The notes beneath the pieces are model-generated. The model ran no database searches. It saw nothing but the letters and a program-made list of their open reading frames with translations, and had not been told where the DNA came from. A program made the translations under genes and the position numbers. Positions 1-10,157 of a DNA stretch of 64,000 nt are shown here, piece by piece. This stretch comes from Solen grandis (Eukaryota; Mollusca; Bivalvia; Adapedonta; Solenidae). The stretch lies in contig CM037780.1 of NCBI GenBank assembly GCA_021229015.1, forward strand, positions 66,908,574 to 66,972,573, written 5' to 3'. How positions within the stretch are numbered: position 1 is the stretch's first letter; each line of letters opens with the position of its first letter.

Positions 1-2799
1 GCACGTGAATTTCAAATTGATATACATGTTCAAAACACGTAATTAGATTGAATAAGGCACAGACTAAAATTGTATTCAACAGCATTCAGATATTTCACGC
101 TATCCTAAGGTTCAGTCATCACATACTAGAAGGGGCCAATCACGCGTTTAACCGATGAATTTAGTATGTGTACTTATATTATGGCCAGAGCTCTAGATAA
201 GCCTTTAGTGTAATGAGTATTTCACTCACCGAGGTTTAACGTAATGAGTAAATAACCCTTTTGAAAAAATATCAATGCTGAAAATAACCATGGGTGATTC
301 TGTTTCCAGCTTTCGATTGTTATTCGTCGGCTAGAGAATGATGACACGGAATTTTCTGTCTGTCAACCAATTTAAACACGACATCTATTAAGATACTGTT
401 TTATGATTTTCGCCTGATCGCTTTCATTTCTGGCGAAGAAGTCCAGTAAACTTTGATTACTGTCTTTTTTTCTTTGTCCAGACGACATGTTACACGATAA
501 CAGACTGGTATAAATATATCGCATTTTAACTGCGTCAAACAACTCGATATCCGATAAAAAAATCGATAACCAGTCTACAAAGTGGACTGGTATGCTACCT
601 CTCAGTACAATAGCAGTTACTTCCCCTAATCAGCATAGTTGTGTAGCATAACGAGTGTGCGCACGCTTATTCGAGCCAAATGCGTAACCTGGTTTTGGAA
701 GGGGTAAATATCATCCCTTCCTGCGAATTTTAATGCGTGAATTGAAAAAATTAAACAATGCGTGATCACGCGTTAGGCGTTATGTGTAAAATTGCTGAAA
801 TCAGTTATGGATATACTGAGTTTCTCTTCAATTTATTACCGATTAAACCAAATGTCTATGTCTCTCATTAGATCGCAAATCCCTTTTATGAGTGATACTG
901 TAAAGCGTTTGTATGCAAGCATCTGCAGGATGTAAATTGTCCCGGCGAGATCTTGTTCACTTGATTTTTTCGCCACGAGAAAAAAAAAACACGTTATTTT
1001 CATATCACTTAATTGGTCTTTGGTTGATGTAAATGGTTCCCTGTGAATCGGGTTACCCGTTCTGAAAACGATGCGTCTGTTTTCATTTGAAATACACCAC
1101 TTAGTCTTGAAAATGACTATATTGCATTTTAACTTGTTTCTATATTTGGCGATCTTAATGGCAGATGCGGAGTAAGATCAGGTACGTTCTCTACTAAACG
1201 TTTCATTTGATGAAAGAGATGTATGTCTTAATGAGATTTTGATACAACTGATACATGCATACCAGTAAGGTTAAGTCTAGACAAACCCATTAATTCCTCT
1301 TGCCCATGATTATTATATTTGTGTCTAAATATTATCACAAGAATTGCAAATGATGTCCTGGGCACCATTGCTGGCAATTGTATCTTTACATATACATCAA
1401 TAAATGACACGTGTACTAAACTATATACTATGCAATGCTCAGATTATTTCCCCTTATCTCATATTTCATTGTCAATGACTCTCAGACATATTTTCATATG
1501 TTCCAGTACAAACCAACTTGCTCATCGGTGAAAAGGTGTCATTTTTTGAGACTATTTATATTATTTTGATCAGCAAATTGCACTAATTCACAAAGACATA
1601 AATATATAAATTATATTGTTAATAATATATTTACTAATCTTATCACGTCTGTTGACGCTGGTGTTGAAGAAATACTTATATACTACAGAATTAAGCATAT
1701 TCGCAGTATTGCAGGACCAGTAAAATTACAAGTAAATACTCAAAAAAACAACAACACAACATCAGTACAGAAGAAGTCCCTTCATAAACCAAGAAGGTGC
1801 AGCATATAAAAGTGAATATAAGGAAGCATGCAAATACTATAGATCATCTGAAATAGAGAACGTAGGAAATAGGGATAAAACCTGTAACATGTATTTACAA
1901 AATAGTGAATGGCCCCGCAAGAAGTAGATATAATATAATTCAAAGTTAAAGCTTTCCGAATGAAGCTGAAAAACTGATCAGAAATATATTTTTTAAGGGG
2001 AGTTTTTTGCGAATGACATTTTCTCTGCCACTTTACTGTAATAACCTCTAGGCAGGCAGTGATACACTAGGTAATATCCAAATCGAAAATGAACGTTCAA
2101 ACGAGTGATCTTTACATCATTGGAAAAAGTAGATGAAAACATTGATACAAACGAAGTATTAAATGCTATGAAATAGTTAAAAACAGGTTAAAATCCAAGC
2201 ACTGACAAGTTGATACCAGAAATACTTATAAAAAGTTCCATAAAAAGTTCCAGAAACATTAAAATCATGTCTTACTAACGTACACATTATTACTGCTTTG
2301 TAAAAAGGATTACAACATACTATGTTGTTTCGTGGATTTAAAAAAAATAAAGTTTCTCGAAATTGTCTATTGGTAAAACTTATACGCAGCGAGGTATCTA
2401 GTTAAATGCTGATAAAGTTACACTCAGTATATGATAGTATTAAATCACGCGTTAAAATTTACCATTGTTACTCTTAATATTTTGAAAATAGTTATGGAAT
2501 AAAACTGGTCGAAACTCTCTCCCCCTTGTTTTTTTTTGTGTTATTTTTTATTAACAATTTGTATAACTATATAAGTACAAATCAATGTATACATGCTATT
2601 GACATGTTAGCTTCTTTTTGCTGTATCATTCTCAACCTCTAATGAAGGCCTTCATAATCAAGTAAATAGTTTATTTGATTACTTTGACCTATGTTGAATT
2701 TCAGTTAATATCGATAAAAGAGTTATTATGTCATTTAAAAGATTGTAGAGGGAAATAATTTTAATGTATATTACATATACATAAAACGGAATATTATAG
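1..2799. other. AT-rich DNA without recognisable gene
   Basis: I see no gene, RNA or named repeat here. Open frames are at most 70 codons, in AT-rich composition, and show no motif. Short A and T runs occur near 980 and 2530. Unrecognised old repeats may be present. Confidence 0.5.
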
Positions 2800-4611
2800 A
2801 TGCTTTTTAAACATATAGGAGTAACATTATCTAGCAAAAATCCCGAAACTTTATCGAGACAAACACTAAAGGCACTGTCTACACTTAACTCCCTGTTTTA
2901 TAAACTAAACCTAAACCTGAACGAAATAATCAAATTGTTTCACTCGCTGATAGTGCGAATGTTATCATATGGGGTCGAAGTTTGTGATTTCATAAAACAC
3001 CTGATAAAGAAAGGTTTCATTTTAATGTTGTAAACAGGTTTTCAATTTCAGACAATCTGCAATTAGTGCAGCCATTTTTGGACGAATATTCATCGTAAAA
3101 CATTGGTATAGAAAAATAAATGATCCTTACTAATAAAAACACTAATTAGTAGCATGTAAGAACCAAAGTTGTAATTTTACAAATAGCTGGGAGAAACTTT
3201 ACAGATACTGTTAATTTTGATTACTACGAGCATCGATAAACATTGCATAACGACTAAAGTGTTTCATCACCGTTTTCCCCACCTTTTCAGTCAATGAAAT
3301 AGCCCTTGTCTGTCCAAATTAAAAATATTACGTAGTTTCGTATTTTGCCCAGGTTGTGTGAAAAATATGTTTTGGACGGTTACGTGTTCTTACCGCCATA
3401 CTTCTAAGATGCCGCTGTTGCCCATGTGACAAAAGTGAGACAAACGGTTAGCCACTTATAGTTCATAATTTTGAAATATATAAAACTTAACCCTGCCCTC
3501 GGCTTTGCCTCGTTTGGGTTTAACTCCATATTTAAAAAAGTAAAATATAAGAAAATGCATAATATAAAGGATTTGATAATAGCAACACATAAAACACATA
3601 CAAACTGATGAAAATCTGTTAAAAACATCTAGACTTTTTAAAAAATCAGATGTTCGGCATCTAAATTACTCGTAGAGGAAGGAAAAATAAGACTAAAAAT
3701 AAGATACGAGGGAGTATGCCATAAATGTAATAAGAACGGGAACGATTATCATTTCTATCAGTTTTTTCACACTATATGTATTTTAGAAATATTTTCTCTA
3801 AGAATTATCGCTCTTGGCCTACCATTAACAAATTTTATTTGTTACTACAAAGTACGAAGCAATTCTTATCAAGAGAGCTACATTCATCCACATGGCTATA
3901 GTTAAGAGGAGTATTCAATTTACCTATTCAACCCAAGATAATAAAAGGTAATAAAAATTACGATATTTTCAATCTTCAGTCTAAAATTAGCCTTTAGTTG
4001 TATGAATATCAGCTACAATATGTTTTGCTTTTTATTTGCCTGTTAATTATTCTTTTAACAAGACATGAGTATATTTGATTTTATTACTTGTTATATTGTT
4101 TATATAACACCAATTGTGTAAACTAAAACACGATAGGCTTGGTTAATACATTAATACTCATTTTGCTTGGAAATAATATATCATTCATGTTATCATATAC
4201 GAAAAATACATTATATATTATAGTTTACTCAACAAAACAGCGTAAACGGTAAAAATAAAATTGTTGAATAGTTATTCGTACTATAAAATATAATAAAAAC
4301 TAAAATATGTAAAAGAAATGAAGTAATCTTGGTATTATTACCTTTTCACACACATATTTCTATTTTTAATGTCTCAGACTGACACTATGCCGATGAAACG
4401 CCCATGTTCTTTTACATGAAATGTGCCAGTGGTTGTCCGCTGTAGAATATTGCATTTCAATCAATACCCTCAGTAACGCTTCATCTCTTTATATGCGAAA
4501 AGCATCTTCGTGTTTGTGTACCTACACATTCATTTATTTATATTAATGTCAGAAATTGCTTAACAATGTACATTGTTCTGTAAATAAAGTATTGTATTTG
4601 TATTGTATTTT
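2800..4611 (+). mobile_element. LINE (non-LTR retrotransposon) 3' remnant
   Basis: This is the degenerate 3' end of a LINE. The frame at 2800-3030 reads like the end of a LINE reverse transcriptase: FKHIGVTLSS (the 'KYLGV' block), then ALSTLNSLFYKLNLN, then LFHSLIVRMLSYGVEV, matching the family pattern 'KLFDSxxxPILNYGSEVWGFHK'. Around 3090-3120, after a shift, a KHWYRKI-like stretch follows. At about 3665-3770 the frame LLVEEGKIRLKIRYEG then CHKCNKNGNDYHF resembles the C-terminal cysteine/histidine block (CxxC...EDEYHF) of this LINE group. The block near 4560-4611 ends in an AATAAAG signal and a TATTGTATTTG-type short repeat, a normal LINE tail. Stops and frameshifts make it non-functional. 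The catalytic RT core lies 5' of the preserved part and is absent. The clade is not settled. Confidence 0.7.
2930..3998 (+). repeat. Segmental repeat, copy 1 (LINE-derived)
   Basis: This stretch is matched by 6205-6855 in the same orientation. The match starts in the RT-like segment (LSYGVEV) and runs through the non-coding sequence around 3160-3450. It resumes at about 3918-3998, which matches 6785-6855. The piece 3451-3917 exists only here, so copy 2 has lost it or copy 1 gained it. Since this piece contains the C-terminal LINE block, loss from copy 2 is more likely. Confidence 0.75.
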
Positions 4612-4614
4612 TAT

Positions 4615-5105
4615 AAACAAATGCTATCATTTAAAAGGTTGGATACTAACTTCATCTCGTAGTAATTATAGCATCACAAAAATACACAGGCTTGATAAAA
4701 AGGGAACTAAAATTTGATTTTCATTAATAACGAAGTTGCTGACAAGGATTCTGATTTTGCCCGAACTGTCAGCGAAATTGTTACAACTGGCACAAATCTG
4801 ATGCATTCTGATAGCGGCTAATGTGATATGAATAAACAAAGAAGCCAATTAACAATGAAAAAACTCAGTCTGGTGTTGATATTTCCGTTTATTTTTTAAC
4901 GAATCGGCTAACAGTATCATGTACACATGTAACATGTATTGGTTACGAAATGTTTAAATTATAGCCTATTATAGGCATAACATTTTTTTTTAATTTGATT
5001 ATGGTTGTCCACGATTTAATGTATTGGCATGGTGTTCAGATTAACTTCGAAAATTATCATTTGAATCTTGCATTTGCCACGGGAAATGTGTTACAGTTTC
5101 TTAAA
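4615..5105. other. No feature seen
   Basis: AT-rich sequence between the LINE tail and a MITE. The minus-strand open frame at 4666-4848 (60 codons) has no recognisable motif. Confidence 0.4.
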
Positions 5106-5295
5106 TAGACCATTTCCACTCAAAACGAGACGTAAACCAACGAGTACTCCCCGAACACCTAATCTACATGCTGGTGTATAGTACACACATTGCTCAAGAT
5201 GAAATAAAGATACATTTGAATTTTTATCATAGTCACTGATTGGTCAATTTTAAATCAGCGAATTATGCCGGTCTTTGCCGATCCTCTATAAAAAA
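5106..5295 (+). mobile_element. MITE, family 'AGACCATTTCAC', copy 1
   Basis: The segment begins TAGACCATTTCCACTC. It shares an ordered series of blocks with 34807-35011 (same strand) and 24115-24305 (opposite strand): GACGTAAAC, CCCGAACACCT, ATCTACATGCTGGT, AGTCACTGATTGGTCA, then a GCCGG/GATC end. The best copy (34807) shows a terminal inverted repeat of about 12-14 bp. Here the right end has decayed. There is no coding capacity, and the superfamily is not assigned. Confidence 0.65.
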
Positions 5296-5994
5296 GAAAT
5301 TTGTAAGCACATACATATAAACGGAGATTCGCTGCAATGTATTGATTGTTTAGCTATAACTCAAGGAGCTGACAAAACTACATATATTTAAGTTGAAGTG
5401 GTACAGCATTTCAAATTTATATGCAATGGATAACTGTGCCAATTTAATTGAATTATCACATCATTATTCAAGTAATACACCTATCAGTGCAACACGGAGA
5501 CCAAATGTGTACAGTGTCCTAGCATAGTTAAAACTACCAGAGTCAAAACTAGCACAAAACATTTTGTATTTTTAGAGAAACGTCTGTCATATTGGAATTC
5601 TTGAGCTTGCGTGATATGGTGATTTAAAGAATAATATCCTCTATATTTTTGTCACTGAATCCAAGTAATGGCAGGGCATATTTCATCTGCAGCGTATTTT
5701 CAAAGAAAACTGTCAAGAAAAAAATACAAATACGTGTCGAAAATAATATGTTTTCCTCGTAAGCTGCTTTTTGCGGGTAAAGCAGAAAATCCAACCTATT
5801 GTTAAAGGGGTCATGTACCTTATCAAAGCGCCAGAAAAAATACTTATGTCAAATTGAATCTTAAGAAAAATATTCTATCATATTCTCGATCTCTTTTGTT
5901 ATGAATGAGTTCGACATTTCTTTAACCTTTTGATGTTGGAAGGGACGTCTGGTATAGAGGCGCATTTTAATCATGATAACATGCGAAGTCGGAT
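5296..5994. other. No feature seen
   Basis: AT-rich sequence without a supported gene. It leads into the open frame that starts near 5995. Confidence 0.35.
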
Positions 5995-6366
5995 TTGAAT
6001 AGGCTCGGAAGAACTAGAAATCAGTGTAAAGTCACGAACCTGTTCTATTTGGATCTTATGTGGTACTTTACCGAGGATTCAAAACAGGAAACCATTTACA
6101 AGAACCATCTCGATTGCTTAATTAGGGAAAATGCAGATGTTCAGAAGGCTCACGAAATTCAGTTTAAGACTACTCACTCTGAGGTACTCAGCATAATTAG
6201 ATATGACAAATTGTTTCACTCGATGATCGTGCGAATGTTATCATATGGGGTCGAAGTTTGTGGATTTCATAAAACACCTGATAAAGAGAGGTTTCATTTT
6301 AAATGTTGTAAACAGGTTTTCAATTTCAGACAAGTGCAGCCATTTTTGGACAAATATTCATCGTAA
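5995..6366 (+). pseudogene. Chimeric open frame ending in a LINE RT fragment
   Basis: A 123-codon open frame begins at a TTG-type codon; no ATG start is needed to explain it. The first 70 or so residues (YFTEDSKQETIYKNHL..., rich in charged residues) are unrecognised. From residue 72 (KLFHSMIVRMLSYGVEV, CGFHKTPDKERFHFKCCKQ) it is a LINE RT C-terminal fragment, closer to the consensus than the copy at 2930 because GFHKTPD is intact here. The junction near 6205 is also the left edge of the segmental repeat, so the fusion probably arose by insertion or recombination. It could be a decayed mobile-element protein or a chance fusion. I do not claim expression. Confidence 0.45.
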
Positions 6367-6855
6367 AACATTGGTATAGAAAAATAAATGATCCTTACTA
6401 ATAAAAACACTAATAACTAGCATGTAAGAACCAAAGTTGTAATTTTACAAATAGCTGGGAGAAACTTTACAAAGTTGTAATTTTACAAATAGCTGGGAGA
6501 AACTTTACAGATACTGTTAATTTTGATTACTACGAGCATCGATAAACATTGCATAACGACTAAAGTGTTTCATCACCGTTTTCCCCACCTTTTCAGCCAA
6601 TGAAATAGCCCTTGTCTGTCCAAATTAAAAATATTACGTTATTTCGTATTTTGCCCAGGTTGTGTGAAATGTATGTTTGTTTTGAACGGTTATGTGATAT
6701 ACGTGTTCATACCGCCATACTTCAAAAGGCCGCTGTTGCCCATGTGACAAGTGAGACAAACGGTTAGCCACTTAACATATTTTTTTACCTATACAACCCA
6801 GGGTAATAAAAGGTAATTAACATTACAATATTTTATAGTCTAAAATTAGCCTTTA
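6205..6855 (+). repeat. Segmental repeat, copy 2 (internally deleted)
   Basis: This is the second copy of 2930-3998. It lacks the equivalent of 3451-3917. It also contains a perfect 38-bp tandem duplication, 6433-6470 and 6471-6508, that copy 1 has only once. Otherwise the two copies differ by scattered substitutions and small indels. Confidence 0.75.
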
Positions 6856-6863
6856 TACCTTAG

Positions 6864-7190
6864 TCACATTTGTTCTACGGCGAGGATACGGCGACCGTAC
6901 GCCCTCTACATCGACAAATATCTGCGGCGACCGCAGAAATTCTGCGTTGACCGGACGGTCTCCCTAGGGCGTGTTCCTATTATTTGCAGGCCGTAGGGGT
7001 CGCCGTAGAAATTTAACGCGGAGTTATAACTTTTTTTCATTTCTGCGGTCGCAGTAGCAATTCGACACGTATTCATGCCGTAGAGCGATTCACGGTGACC
7101 ATACGTCGAGCGTACGGTGACCGTGCGTTTGCCGTGCGTGCGGGTGCCATAAGTTCTTATGCGGACAAAAAAATGTCCAAGGGCGCCGGG
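6864..7190. repeat. GC-rich CpG-dense dispersed repeat
   Basis: This GC-rich island sits abruptly within AT-rich DNA. It is built from variants of a short theme (GGCGACCGTACG, GCGACCGCAGAAATTCTGCG, CGGTGACCATACG, CGGTGACCGTGCG) on both strands, so many sub-segments are mutually inverted. It starts at the edge of the LINE-derived copy (ACCTTAGTCACATTTG). The internal inverted structure suggests a non-autonomous DNA element. I could not find its matching opposite end, so the boundaries are approximate. Confidence 0.5.
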
Positions 7191-7351
7191 TTACAAAAGT
7201 GCGGTCATCCTACGCCTGTCGTGTATCAAACTTATAGTTTGAGTCTTTTATTAGTAAGCATATTAGTTTTTAAAATTTCAGATTTAATTATTTGTTTTTA
7301 AAGCACTTTTTTCATCTGCAACTGCGCCGCTTCGCCTTAATGGGTGATTAG

Positions 7352-8383
7352 ATTTCTTCCAATCATAACTGCGATGCCAAAGATTCCAGCAACTCGAAAC
7401 CACCAAACCCGGCAAAGGAGATCCCAGGGAAGTCCGAACCAGCACCGTCGACTTCCGCAGTTCCTGTGCCTTCAGAGCCTGATATTGTTCCACAAGCTAC
7501 GGTTGACGCTGCTCAAGTTGTTCCACAAGTTATGGTTGGCGTTGCTCAAGTTGTTCCACAAGCTATGGTTTGCGCTGCTCAAGTTGTTCCACAAGCTATG
7601 GTTGGCGCTGCTCAAGTTGTTCCACAAGCTATGGTTGGCGCTGCTCAAGTTGTTCCACAAGCTATGGTTGGCGCTGCTCAAGTTGTTCCACAAGCTATGG
7701 TTGGCGCTGCTCAAGTTGTTCCACAAGCTACGGTTGACGCTGCTCAAGTTGTTCCACAAGTTATGGTTGGCGTTGCTCAAGTTGTTCCACAAGCTATGGT
7801 TTGCGCTGCTCAAGTTGTTCCACAAGCTATGGTTGGCGTTGCTCAAGTTGTTCCACAAGCTATGGTTGGCGTTGCTCAAGTTGTTCCACAAGCTATGGTT
7901 GGCGCTGCTCAAGTTGTTCCACAAGCTATGGTTTGCGCTGCTCAAGTTGTTCCACAAGCTATGGTTGGCGTTGCTCAAGTTGTTCCACAAGCTATGGTTG
8001 GCGTTGCTCAAGTTGTTCCACAAGCTATGGTTGGCGCTGCTCAAATTGTTCCTCAAGCTATGGTTGACGCTGCTCAAGTTGTTCCACAAGCTATGGTAGA
8101 CGCTGCTCAAGTTGTTCCACAAGCTACGATTGACGCTGCTCAAGTTGTTCCACAAGCTAAGGTTGGCGCTGCTCAAGGTCCAAGGCAGCCTCAAGGATCT
8201 CCCGAACTGGTCCAGGCCGTAGTTCGCGAAGTAACACCTCAGCTTATTGAAGCACTTCGACCAGGGTCAAGGGATCCCCCCAGTACCAGCATACTTGAGG
8301 GCGTTGCAGAACCTGTCAATCCGGGTAATTTGGTTCTTTCGATTAATGACGTTATTGTGCTCCTTGTTCGGGAAGCTTGTTGA
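7352..8383 (+). CDS. Repeat protein ORF, possible DIRS ORF1 N-terminal part
   Basis: The frame is open from after a TAG at 7349 to the TGA at 8381, 344 codons including the stop. No ATG start lies in the pre-repeat part, so an upstream exon or a lost start is possible. Three parts are visible. (1) About 44 residues rich in Ser, Pro, Lys and Ala (KPPNPAKEIPGKSEPAPSTS). (2) Twenty-one tandem 11-residue units, 7484-8176, consensus VVPQAMVGAAQ. (3) A unique tail, SPELVQAVVREVTPQLIEAL..., of about 68 residues. The tail and Ser/Pro-rich start have the general look of Gag-like ORF1 in DIRS elements, and a DIRS element follows at 9625 on the same strand. The link would then be broken by the SINE and hairpin repeat at 8455-9622. 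This assignment is inference. A plain minisatellite inside a host ORF is the alternative. Confidence 0.45.
   Translation: MSSNHNCDAKDSSNSKPPNPAKEIPGKSEPAPSTSAVPVPSEPDIVPQATVDAAQVVPQVMVGVAQVVPQAMVCAAQVVPQAMVGAAQVVPQAMVGAAQVVPQAMVGAAQVVPQAMVGAAQVVPQATVDAAQVVPQVMVGVAQVVPQAMVCAAQVVPQAMVGVAQVVPQAMVGVAQVVPQAMVGAAQVVPQAMVCAAQVVPQAMVGVAQVVPQAMVGVAQVVPQAMVGAAQIVPQAMVDAAQVVPQAMVDAAQVVPQATIDAAQVVPQAKVGAAQGPRQPQGSPELVQAVVREVTPQLIEALRPGSRDPPSTSILEGVAEPVNPGNLVLSINDVIVLLVREAC
7484..8176 (+). repeat. 33-bp minisatellite, 21 units
   Basis: Twenty-one direct 33-bp units (693 bp, no length variation) encode VVPQAMVGAAQ and variants. Unit types have a higher-order pattern. By the residues after the second V, units 1-3 (D, V-type, C) recur as units 8-10, and the series C, GV, GV, GA at units 10-13 recurs at 14-17. 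This shows expansion by multi-unit duplication. Because 33 is divisible by 3, all frames that lack a stop in one unit stay open, which creates long shadow ORFs on both strands. Confidence 0.95.
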
Positions 8384-8454
8384 TTAGGGTGCACTCTTAC
8401 CCTGTCAACAGTCCTCTGCCAATTTAAATAACGTTATTTTGTCTTGACTTGACT

Positions 8455-8692
8455 GTTTGAGTTAACCGTCGCTTCGACAGTATTTCAGTCATATAGCGAC
8501 GTCCCGGTAATTACAGGTGGAGGAAGACCCCGAATGCACGGGGGCATCCGGGTAGAACCACCGACCTACCGCAAGCCAGCTGGAAGGCTTCCTCACATGA
8601 AAATCCGAATGACCCTGCCGGGATTCGAACACACGCGGCGAGGGGCTGACTGAGTGTTACAGTCAGCGACTTTACTCTCTCCGTAACGAAGA
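8455..8692 (-). mobile_element. tRNA-headed SINE with Meta-like body, minus strand
   Basis: Read on the minus strand, this begins with a decayed tRNA-like head. A B-box-like GTTCGAATCCCGG sits near 8635. Then follows the body GTGAGGAAGCCTTCCAGCTG, CTTGCGGTAGGTCGGTGG, GGGGTCTTCCTCCACCTG, and the tail through GACGTCGCTATATGAC to GAAGCGACGGTTAA. The same body occurs at 60347, 30888 and 42541. The conserved body resembles the central domain of the MetaSINE superfamily known from molluscs and other invertebrates; that name is from memory of the family. It has no coding function. Confidence 0.75.
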
Positions 8693-8783
8693 CCCCTTGT
8701 TTTGATTGATGGCCAACTTGTTTTGCAAAACCGTTGTCAGGGCCAGAAAATTGTTGACATAAAGATTTGGACTGATGCCTTTT

Positions 8784-9622
8784 TAGCTCACCCAAGCACT
8801 TGTCCGTCGTGCGTCGTCAACAATTGCTTGTGAACACTTTAGAGGCCATAGTTTTGGCCCAATCTTCATTAAACATTAACATCAGGATGTTTGTCTAAAT
8901 GATATCTCGGATGAGTTCGAAATTTTGTCATGTGGGGTCAAAAACCAGGTCACCAGATCAAATCTTAGAAAAACCTTTTTAACACTCTAGAGGCCACAGT
9001 TTTGGCCCGATCTTCATGAAACTCAGTCATGATGTTTGCCTACATATATCTCGGATGAGTTCGAATTTGGGTCATCTGGGGTCAAGAACTAGGTCACCAG
9101 GTCGAATCTTAGAAAAACCTTATGAACACTCTAGAGGCAACAGTTTTAGCCCAATCTTCATTAGATTTGGTCAGGATGTTTGTCTACATGATATCTTGGA
9201 GAAATTGAAATTGGTCATGTTCAAAAATAGGTCACAGGTCAAATTTAGAAAACCTTGTGAACACCCTAGAGGCAACATTTTTGGCCCAATCTTTATGAAA
9301 CTTGGTCAGAATGTTTGATACATCAAATCTCGGATGAATTCAAAACTGGGCCACATGGGGTCAAAAATAGGTCACCAGGGCAAATTTTAGCAAAATTTTG
9401 TGAACACTCTAGAGGCCTACATTTTTTTACCAGTCTTCATTACACTTGATAAGAATAATGGCTGCATGAATTCCCAGTTGAGTGCAGATTCAGGTAGGAT
9501 CAAAATCTAGGTCACTTAGTCAAATGTTAGAAAACAATTTAGATGCCACATTTTTTGTCATCATGCCTAACACAGCAATCTTACTCAGGTGAGCGACACA
9601 GGACCATCTTGGCCCTCTTGTT
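8784..9622 (+). mobile_element. Hairpin-ended repeat with about 145-bp tandem units, copy 1
   Basis: The left end is TTAGCTCACCCAAGCACTTG followed by the GC-rich CGTCGTGCGTCGTCAAC. The left hairpin is damaged here. The middle holds about five degenerate units (AACACTCTAGAGGCCACA, then CCAATCTTCATGAAACTTGG, then GTCATGTGGGGTCAAAAA, then AGGTCACCAGGTCAAAT). The right end is CAGGTGAGCGACACAGGACC then GGCCCTCTTGTT, a partly decayed terminal hairpin. It ends exactly where the DIRS Gag-like frame starts. The family also occurs at 13437, 14035, 18285 and 25850. Confidence 0.85.
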
Positions 9623-9624
9623 AG

Positions 9625-10134
9625 TTTTCTATTAGTATCTATATTTCTATCCACCAAGATTCCATTCAGGGTTTGCTTAAATATCTAAGCAAGCAGTGTA
9701 AGGTTAGGAACCCAGCGCTATCGTGGTGTGGGCTGGAAATATATGATGAACAGTTTCGTCTGAAGAAAGCTCAAGATCCGAACATGTCGTGGACAGTGGT
9801 CGACCAAGAGCTATGGCTCTCATATATGTCTGTTGGTAACTCTTCCTAGAGTTTGCATGGCAGTCGAGGGAAGTGTTACGATTACAACAATGGTCGTTGT
9901 TCCAAGATTGGTTGCACTTACAAGCATAGATGCTGGCGTTGTTTTGGTACCCATGCCATTATTTATTGCCGACCTTTTTCATCTGCAAATGTTTTTAATT
10001 ATAGGAATGTCTCTGCCAGCCCATCAGTATTGCGACTGCTTTTCGCCCATCCAGGCTCCACCTCTAATCCTAGCATCAGATCAGCCGGTCCACCTAAGAG
10101 CTATTCTGGAAGTGTCAGTGGGTCTTTTGTATAG
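9625..10134 (+). pseudogene. DIRS Gag-like ORF1, C-terminal part
   Basis: One frame reads QGLLKYLSKQCKVRNPALSW, then YDEQFRLKKAQDPNMSW, then DQELWLSYM, a conserved block of DIRS ORF1. A TAG stop at 9847-9849 interrupts it, and the frame then continues as CYDYNNGRCSKIGCTYKH (spacing C-x7-C-x4-C-x3-H, a CCCH-type finger) and CWRCFGTHAIIYC (C-x2-C-x3-H-x4-C knuckle). The product would bind element RNA. The start is missing because the left edge is the neighbouring hairpin repeat. A frameshift separates it from the RT. Confidence 0.75.
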
Positions 10135-10157
10135 TCATACACCAGTCAAAGAAAATT

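Noticed and set aside
7472..8194. Minus-strand 240-codon frame and other long frames over the 33-bp array
   Set aside because: They exist only because the unit length is divisible by three and lacks stops in those frames. The plus-strand frame extends into non-repeat, protein-like flanks on both sides; these do not.
8511..8795. Minus-strand 94-codon frame
   Set aside because: It spans the SINE body and the start of the adjacent hairpin repeat; the frame is incidental. The same applies to frames at 42423-42720 and 60483-60731.
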